From Rhizomys pruinosus (lineage: Eukaryota > Chordata > Mammalia > Rodentia > Spalacidae), in NCBI GenBank assembly GCA_009823505.1, contig VZQC01006354.1:984763-1048762 (forward strand): a stretch of DNA of 64,000 bases, read 5' to 3'. The notes beneath the pieces are model-generated. The model ran no database searches and was not told where the DNA came from. It saw nothing but the letters and a program-made list of their open reading frames with translations. This document shows, in pieces, positions 56,785 to 64,000 of this stretch. Positions within the stretch are counted from its first letter, which is position 1. The number at the start of each line of letters is the position of its first letter. The position numbers and the translations under genes were made by a program.

Positions 56785-58015
56785 TTTTGGTAGGCTAGCA
56801 TCCACAGATGAGTGGGATACCATAATCTGTTTTTTTTCTGGGGACTGTGTTATCTTCACATCGTTCATGATATCTTCTACCTCCAGCCATTTACCTGCAA
56901 AGTTCATTGAATGATCATTCTTTCTTTACCACTGCAATAGAACTCCATTGTGTAGATGTAGATCCACTGTTTTCTCTATCCACTTGGTCAAGTTGAGGGG
57001 CCACTTGGGTTGGTTTCCAGCTCTCTCTGTATTGTGAAGAGAGCTGAGAATAAACAATGGTGTGCTATGTATCCTGCAGTAAGATGACGTCTTTGTGGGT
57101 ACATCCAGGAGTGGATATGGGTGGGACAGGTGGCAAGCTTTCATTTTCCGAGTCTTCCAAGGTTGTCCACACTACTTTCCATTAGGGCTGTATGAGTTTA
57201 GCATTCCCGCCAGGAATTGGATGAGTGTTCCATTTTCCCCACAACCTCTCCACACTTGGTATCCATGTTGTTTTCTTGATCCTAGCTCAGTCTTATTGGA
57301 GTAAGGGATATCTTAAAGTGGTTTTGATTTGCATTTCCTTAACGATTAATGATGTTGAACACTTCTTAAGATGTTTCTCAGCCATCTATAATTACTTGTG
57401 AAATCTCTGTTCAGCTCTTTGCTCCATCTATTGAGTGGGTCATTTGTTTTCTTTCTTCTTTGTTTTTTGAGTAGTTTATATATTCTGGAAATCAATCCTT
57501 TGTCAGATGTTTCTGCGGTGAAGGATTCCTCCCACTCTGTGGGATTTCTCTTCACTTCCTTGATTGTTTCTTTTGATATACAGAAGCTTTTGAGTTTAAT
57601 GAGGTCCCATTTGTCAATTGTCAACCTTAATTCTTGTGCAGCTGCTGTCTGTTTTAGGAAGTCTTTTCCTATGCTTATGTCTTGTAGTCTGCTGCCAACT
57701 TTTTCTTCTATTGCCTTCAGAGTTTGGGGTTTCATTCTGAGGTCTTTAATCCATCTGCAGTTGACTTTTGTACAGGGCAAGAGGTAGGGGTTTAATTTCA
57801 TTCTTCTACAGGTGGTGATCCAGTTTTGCCAACACCAGTTGCTGAAGATGCTGTCTTTCCTCCATTGTTTCTTCTTGGACCCCTTGTCAAATATGAGATG
57901 GCTGAAACTGTATGAGCTCAGGTTTGGATCTTTGGTTTTGTTCTATTGGTCAACAGGTCTGTTTATGTGCCAGTACCAAGCTATTTTTATGTATTCTTTT
58001 GTGAAGCATCTGGTA
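56785..58015 (-). mobile_element. Younger L1 ORF2 C-terminal fragment
   Basis: The best-preserved L1 coding relic. A 151-codon open minus-strand frame (57346-57801) has the ORF2 landmarks RWIKDLRMKPQTLKAIEEK, INKWDLIKLKSFC-like IDKWDLIKLKSFC, RNPTEWEESF and SDKGLISRIYKLLKKQ, the segment after the reverse transcriptase. The element runs from the start of the 3' UTR (56785) to about 58015, where it is truncated. Other stops and shifts make it inactive. Confidence 0.88.
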
Positions 58016-58329
58016 AGACTTTGGGCCATTATTATTATTAGATTATCTTTTGTAATATGTATTATGTTGGTAAATTGCCATAGGCTACTTAAGCTTGTGG
58101 GAAATGGGCTCTGAACATGAAGAGAGGAAGAGGGCAGCTCTCCTATCTCAGACTCTAGCATATTTAGTGCAAGTGTTCTCCCAAACTCCTTGGCATTGGG
58201 AAGGTTGGCCAACTAACTCTGTGGCTAGAAAAAAGAAAAAACAGCAAAAACTAAGCATATCAAGAGAGGAGAGATAAATAATGCCTTGCTAGTGTGAAAA
58301 AAAAAAAAAAACAGAGGGAATTGTAATAG
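58016..58329. other. No gene seen
   Basis: Unassigned, with an A-run at 58297-58311 that may close a short retroelement. Confidence 0.4.
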
Positions 58330-59705
58330 TCCCAAAACCTACTGACAAATTACACATACAATATATCTATAGGAGCCCATGTGTACAAGTGAAGGCTACA
58401 TAACAAACAGTGTCAGACTGTGGAAACTCTCCTTTGAGTTGTTGGCTAGTTTAGTTCAATAGACTACCCAAATTACATAGGTTATTGCCACAACCCTTGA
58501 TTGCTTCTTAGAACTTGAAGGTAAGACCCTATTGCTGAGGATAGGGCATACTTCAGAAACTGGATTTGGAGCAATGGTGCTAGAACTGACCTGGAAGCCA
58601 CCTCCTCTGAAGGCCATTTCTCATAGCTGTGGAGAGCGCTGTGAAAGCTGCTGAGGGAGTACATCAATCAATGGCCCAACACCAGGCCTAATAACCACAT
58701 CGATGATGGGCACAGCAAATGACATTGGTGTAGTAGTAACATTTTTATCTTGGGGGTAAACAACAGCTACCTAATTGGAGTTAAAACACACTCAATGGGA
58801 GGAAACTCATGTGTGGTACTATAAACACAGCCAAATATACATGGCTAGAGAATCACAGATCCAAAAGTCCAAAACTGTCAAATCCCTAGACAAATGTAAT
58901 TTCTTAATATGTACAAAAATATGGATCCTTATATTTACAGAAAAGTATTCCAGTCACCACTCATCAAAGAAGCTTCTTTTGCAATGGACAGAGATTATTA
59001 CAGAGTTCCACAACTGGTCAATTGTGAATTGACCAAACCTCAATGGCACACCTAAAATGCAACATCTGTACCTAAGGCTCACAGAATTTAGAACGAGATT
59101 TAAGGTGAACACTATGTTGCTCTCAGTTCTCATCAATGAAGCTCCCTCATGCAACAGAGTGCCAGGAACCCAAATGTTCACAAATGGCCAATGTGCAGAG
59201 AATAAGAGTCTACAGAGCATAGGTCCTCAGACAGGACTCTTATATTAAACTCCACCTCCAGCACTCAGGGACTATTGCAGAAAAGGGGTTGTAAATATTG
59301 TAAGAGCCAGGGGAAGTGCATAACCATATGAAATTAGAGTCCTAAAGGCTCCTGAGACCTTGCTTATATGAATCTCCAGTAATGGTGTCAGCACGCACAG
59401 GACTTATGCAATCAGACCCCAATCTTAGTTGAAGTGTTATTGGCAGTTACTTACTGTTGGGTGAAGAACTGATCTTATTAAGAGGAGGGATCCTTGATGG
59501 GCTGACTAGACCCCAGTGGATGAACTTGCACTGAGGGAAGTCTGGGGACACTAGTTTGACACGATGAGCCTTGACACAGATGACAGAATGTATGAATTTT
59601 GGAGGGAAATGAACTGTAGGAGGGTGCCATTTGGGGAAGGGGATTTAGTGATAACGGGTATGTTCTGTGTAAACTACACAAACATTCAATAAAAATTAAC
59701 TAAAA
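58330..59705 (+). mobile_element. L1 (Lx-like) 3' UTR, nearly complete
   Basis: About 1.4 kb of plus-strand L1 3' UTR ending ttcaataaaaattaactaaa. The fragments at 41641-43365, 45863-46490, 46920-47500, 48698-49105 and 60810-61075 align to parts of it. The same region in reverse is seen at 20950-21760 and 26430-26640. Confidence 0.75.
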
Positions 59706-60139
59706 GTAGATCATGCAATTAAATATAGCACATAGAGTTATAAAATATCTATTAAAACTGTAGGATCATATCTGTGAGACTCTAAGATAGGCCACAAATT
59801 TTTTTTTCAGTAAGATAAAAAACATTAATCACAAATAAAAGATTGGTAATTTGGATATCATCAAAAATAAAAATTTTAATAAAATATGATTAAGATAATG
59901 TATTCATAAGCCACAGTCTTAGAAACAAATATATATGACAATTAAAATGTAAGATAATCAAGAATATATAAAACAAATAAACTATAAAAGATGGTTACCT
60001 GGAGAACAATCTTCAACATCTATACTTTCCATTTCTAATGAGTGAACTTATTAAGTGCATAGCAAGCAAGCAAAGATAAAAGAACAAATAAATGGTAGAT
60101 AGCTAGAAGCAGAAGATATAAAAAAAATCATTCGAAAAA
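59706..60139. other. No gene seen
   Basis: Very A-rich sequence, possibly L1-derived; nothing diagnostic. Confidence 0.4.
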
Positions 60140-60291
60140 AGCCGGGCGTGGTAGCACACCTTTAATCCTAGCACTTGGGAGGCAGAGGCAGGCGGATCTT
60201 TGTGAGTTCAAGGCCAGCCTGGTCTACAATGTGAGTTCCAGGACATCTGGGGCTACAAGGAGACCCTGTCTCGAAAAAAGATAAAAAAAAA
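60140..60291 (+). mobile_element. B1 SINE
   Basis: Complete plus-strand B1 starting agccgggcgtggtagcacac, with an A-rich tail. aaaaatcat words lie on both sides. Confidence 0.95.
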
Positions 60292-60443
60292 AAATCATCA
60301 AATTAGGCATCTACAACATCCAGTAGAAACTACTGCAGCAGCCCAGTTGGGAGACTCAGCAAAAGTAACATCATCAAATCAGTTCTTATAACACCCAGCA
60401 GAAATGTCTTGGCAAATCATGGTGAGAACATCATACTAGAGTT
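60292..60443. other. Short two-copy repeat, no gene
   Basis: tcatcaaattaggcatctac and tcatcaaatcagttcttata begin two similar ~70 nt stretches (60295 and 60371). Confidence 0.5.
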
Positions 60444-60670
60444 TATTTTTTTAAATATTGATTTATTTTTATTTTATTCGTGAGTACTTGCAAGTATGTA
60501 CGGGCACCACATGCATGCCTGGTGCCCAAGGAGCCCAGAAAAATGCAACATATCCTCTGGGACTGCAGTTATTGGTGATTGTGTGCTGCTATGTGGGTAA
60601 CGGGAACCAAACCCAGATCCTCTGCAAGAGCAGCCAGTGCTCTTAACCACCAAGCCATCTTTCCAAGCCT
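60444..60670 (-). mobile_element. B3-like SINE
   Basis: Minus-strand B2-related element (catgcatgcctggtgcccaa, then caagccatctttccaagcct), without the internal duplication. Confidence 0.8.
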
Positions 60671-60809
60671 CCAATGCTGGAGAGTTTCTGAAGAGATTTC
60701 CAGGCGTAGCCATGGAATAAATAATTGTAACCTCCTTTGGAAAATTTTACCTTTTTAACAATTCTTAAAGGCACACTGCTTTTAATACATTTTGTTTGTA
60801 AGACACTGA

Positions 60810-61075
60810 TTTTAAAAATCTCTGCTTCCCAAGGCTCAGGGATCAATGCAGAAAAAGAAGCAGAAAGATGTAAGAAAAAGATGGGGTGGATGACTACAAG
60901 GAAGTCTTCCAGAGAACTGCTCATTACTCATAGGAACTTACAGTAATGGTAACAACAAGACAAGTCCTATGTAAGAACAGATCTGATAAAATTCCACCAT
61001 AGACGTGGGAAATGGGTAAAGGACCCAACTTAAATAACTTTTGGTATTTGGTGGATGTTGAGAAGGGGAATGTCA
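60810..61075 (+). mobile_element. L1 (Lx-like) 3' UTR fragment
   Basis: tcccaaggctcagggatcaa, then gtaagaaaaagatggggtgg; parallels 59255-59460. Confidence 0.65.
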
Positions 61076-61127
61076 TATGTTGAACCAACTTTGAATCTCT
61101 GGGATAAAATGAAGTTGTGATTGTTAT

Positions 61128-61346
61128 TTTTTTTATTTGTTTTATTATTTTTTACGTGCATGAGCGTACTGTCTGCATGTAGTTGGTGCACCCATGTCGT
61201 GCAATGCTGCAGAGGTCAGAAGAGGCAGATTTCCCTAGAACTGGAGTTAAAGATGGTTCTTAGCTGCCATGTGGGTGCTGGGAATTGAACCCGGGTCCTC
61301 TGCAAGAGCAGTCAGTGCTCTTAACCACTGAGCCATCTCTCCAGCC
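61128..61346 (-). mobile_element. B2 SINE without internal duplication
   Basis: Minus-strand B2 (cctagaactggagttaaaga; gagccatctctccagccc), flanked by tgattgttatttt / tgatatgttatttt. Confidence 0.9.
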
Positions 61347-61434
61347 CTGATATGTTATTTTCTTAATGTGATTCTGAATTTAGTTTATGGAGTATTGTTG
61401 CATCTGTGTTCATTAGGGATGCTGGCCTGTTGTT

Positions 61435-61575
61435 TTCAACACTACTAATAGTCAAGAAAATGCAAATCAAAACCATAGTAGGATAGTCTCTCATTCCAAT
61501 AAGAATGGCTGCTATAAAAAAGAGAAATAAAATACTGGCAAAGATGTAATGAAAGGGAAACTGTCTACACAATGG
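61435..61575 (+). mobile_element. L1 ORF2 fragment
   Basis: aagaaaatgcaaatcaaaac, then tctcattccaataagaatgg: the ORF2 region also seen at 39430-39500. Confidence 0.7.
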
Positions 61576-61649
61576 GTAGAATTATTTAAAACAACTAAAA
61601 TTTTTGTAATTTTTTTAATTATCTTTTTAAAATCCAGTGGTTCCTTTTA

Positions 61650-61852
61650 AATTTTTTAAAAAATTTTATTATTTTTATTTTATGTGCACCTGTGCATTGC
61701 AATGCCCATGGCAGTCAGAAGAAGGCTTCAGATTCCCTGGAACTAATCTTAAAGACAGTTGTTAGCCACAGTGTGGGTGCTGGAAATTGAATCCATGTCC
61801 TCTGCAAGATCAGTCAGTGCCTGTAACTACTGACCCATATTGCCAGACCCTT
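61650..61852 (-). mobile_element. Old B2 SINE
   Basis: Minus-strand, diverged: gcacctgtgcattgcaatgc, cctctgcaagatcagtcagt. Confidence 0.75.
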
Positions 61853-62016
61853 AAATAGATTTTTTGACTCAATTTTATTTACTTTTGCTTTGATCATTAT
61901 TTTCCTTGCCTTTGAGTCATTATATATATTAAAATAACCATTTCTTATTCTTTGAGAATTTTTAAAAATCATATTCACCCTTCCCCTACTCCTTCCTTAT
62001 CAACCCCTACCTTGCC

Positions 62017-62410
62017 CCCTGTGCTGGATAGTTTTAGTTGTCAACTTGACACACCCTGGTAGAAGGAATTGTCATCGAGGCAGTGCCTCCATTGGATTGG
62101 CATGTGGCCATGTCAGTGGGGCATTTTCTTGATTGCTGAATTATGTGGGAGATCCCAGACAACTGAGGGTAGTGCCAGTCCTGGACAGGTGGTCTTGTGT
62201 TGTGAAAGAAAGCAGGTTGAGCACAGGTCAAAGGAACAAGCCAGTAAGCAGCACTACTTCATAGTCTGTGCTCCAGGTTCCTGCCCTGAGTTCCTGCCTT
62301 GGCTTCCCTTGATGATGAACTAGTCTGTAAGCCAAATAACCACTTTCCTCCCAAAGGTGGTTTTGATCAGTGTTTTCATCATATCAATAGAAAGGTAACT
62401 AGAACACAAA
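62017..62410 (-). mobile_element. Rodent hAT-Charlie-like repeat
   Basis: Third copy of the element at 5456-5870, here reversed: gttgtcaacttgacacaccc, then ccagtaagcagcactacttc, ending near aactagaacac. Confidence 0.65.
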
Positions 62411-62499
62411 CCCATTTTTCACTTCCTCATAAAAATAATAAATTGACTCCAATTTGTACTGTCATTTACAACTGGGTCTCCATCTACTGGAGCTTGGTT

Positions 62500-62620
62500 G
62501 ACTTACTAGACCTACTAGCACCCATACCCTTGAAGAAAATGTGTATTCTTCAGAGTTTGGACAGGACATATTGTGGATCTCTGTTAAGCATTTGTCAAGC
62601 CATTTACCTCAGAAGAACTT

Positions 62621-62669
<49 letters not shown>

Positions 62670-64000
62670 CTCTCTGTTTATTGTTGAGTATTATTAAATC
62701 ATAAACTATTATTGTGTTGGGTTTAATATGTGTCTTAACAGCCAGTGATTTGTGTGAAATGAGATGTGTCATTGTTCATTGCACTTCAATGACAGTGGAT
62801 GCTTACTAGAGAAGACCACTCGGAAACAAAATAATGCCAAAAAAATGTCTACTTTGGGCATTTGGTCCTAAGTTTGTTGAGCTGTTTTGGGGAGGAGTTT
62901 TTATACAGAAAAACCATATCCAGAGGTGAAAAGTTTAAATTAACAAGCTTAGGGGGTGGGAAGCCCCTCTGACAACTCCTATTCTCTGAGAGCAAGCCAA
63001 GAAGAAAGTACAGAAGCCATAAATCTGCAGTTAACAAAGACTACCAGGTACAAACCAACCTGCTCTCAAACTCCTACCTTAGCTCAGCTGAGTCAAACTT
63101 CCCTATTCTCATACTTTGAGTTAAGCTTTTAACTACTGCATTCAGCTGGGGCTCATAATATAGGCTAGCTATGGGCAATCTTGAGGTGCCTCACCACAGC
63201 GTCTATGTTTAGAATTATAATTTCCTTATGATCAATCAATCATTCCCTTAATCAATATGAAATAATTCTCATCTCTTTCTAACTAATTGTTCTTTGAATT
63301 CTATTTTGTCAGATATTAGAAAATTGATCTTTGCCTGCTTTCTATTTGGATTTTCTTGAAATGACTTTTTTCCTTACTTTTGTGTTAAGGTAATATTTAT
63401 TTTTAATGGTGAAGCATATTTCTTGGAGATAACAAATATAAATAGGTGTGTTCTATTTTTAAATCCAATCTTCTATTCAATATTTTGATTGGGGAATTGA
63501 AACCATTAATATTTAATGTTAATATTGGAAGGTATATATTAATTCTTTTTGTTTTGTTGATTGTGTATTTTGTTCTTTCCTAGTATACATTTGCTTAGTT
63601 ACTATTCTGCTGTGATTTTTCCTGTCCTGCAGCTTCCTGGACATGTTCATCATTCCATTAAATCTGGTTCATATATAATTTTGGTTTACTTATTTCATTT
63701 TACTATTCATTTGCATTCTCTTGAAAATCATTTAGGAGTTTGTTTGTACCTTCTTTGATTTAATTAAATAGACTCATAATTATTCCTATAAATTTTTCAT
63801 GTGGAATTTTGTCTGCTTCTCTCTCATGGGAGTTATTACTGGAATTCATAGTTTTTGTTGAGCATATTTCATTAATTGTTCATGTTTCATATATTACTTC
63901 AGTGACACTGATGCATATGAGGTTATTTCATTGATTGAATAACTTTCATTGATTCAATAAGTATTGGAAGATTAATGAACAAGAATGGTATGGTGTATAC
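62500..64000 (-). mobile_element. L1 ORF2 fragment, runs off the window
   Basis: Reversed ORF2 text: aatgtgtattcttcagagtt (62538), gattggggaattgaaaccat (63487), typical of the reverse transcriptase/endonuclease part. It is interrupted by a TC microsatellite at 62621-62674 and decayed throughout. Confidence 0.65.
62621..62674. repeat. (TC)n microsatellite
   Basis: About 21 TC units, then short interruptions. Confidence 0.97.

Overview
The window looks like non-coding, repeat-dense nuclear DNA from a muroid (mouse- or hamster-like) rodent. The evidence is the SINE content: many B1 (7SL-derived) elements, tRNA-derived B2/B3 elements, one B4-type B1+ID composite, and dozens of L1 pieces whose 3' ends resemble the rodent Lx / L1_Rod group. 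The youngest B2 copies still have intact target-site duplications but do not match the Mus or Rattus B2 consensus as I remember it. I therefore place it in Muroidea outside those genera and go no further. I found no functional protein-coding gene, no free-standing tRNA or rRNA gene, no CRISPR array and no bacterial feature.

Layout. 1-5.5 kb: L1 fragments, an AT-only block beside a fold-back, and an inverted L1 5' end carrying about three ~310 bp promoter-like monomers. 5.5-6.7 kb: a hAT-like rodent repeat, then a nest of two B1s inside one B2. 7.1-12.1 kb: retroviral remains, namely an LTR-like block on the plus strand, then a decayed class I ERV env and integrase tail on the minus strand, interrupted by a young B2. 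13.3-14.6 kb: a copy of the 5' part of TET3, including its CXXC zinc finger, on the minus strand and split by two SINEs; it has lost its start codon and carries a stop. 15.6-36 kb: mostly minus-strand L1, the longest about 3.8 kb (20.2-24.1 kb), with SINE insertions and a broken RPS25 retrocopy at 28.3-28.8 kb. 31.8-32.3 kb: an unidentified 128-codon open frame. 36-41 kb: B1s, a low-repeat stretch, a B2 and a rearranged L1. 41.6-49.1 kb: several plus-strand L1 3' UTR pieces, one of which has grown a 14-unit, 24 bp minisatellite. 49.1-51 kb: the most repeat-poor stretch. 51-64 kb: L1 ORF1 and ORF2 fragments, three to four hAT-like repeats, a 500 bp polypyrimidine tract, and L1 to the end.

No set of genes works together here. 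What the window records is successive retrotransposition by L1 and its dependants (B1, B2, retrocopied mRNAs). The most unusual item is the TET3 CXXC-domain copy, followed by a B2 subfamily with a diagnostic internal duplication and the minisatellite born inside an L1 3' UTR. I saw nothing that supports a new multi-gene biological system. Repeat names are from memory and should be checked with RepeatMasker.
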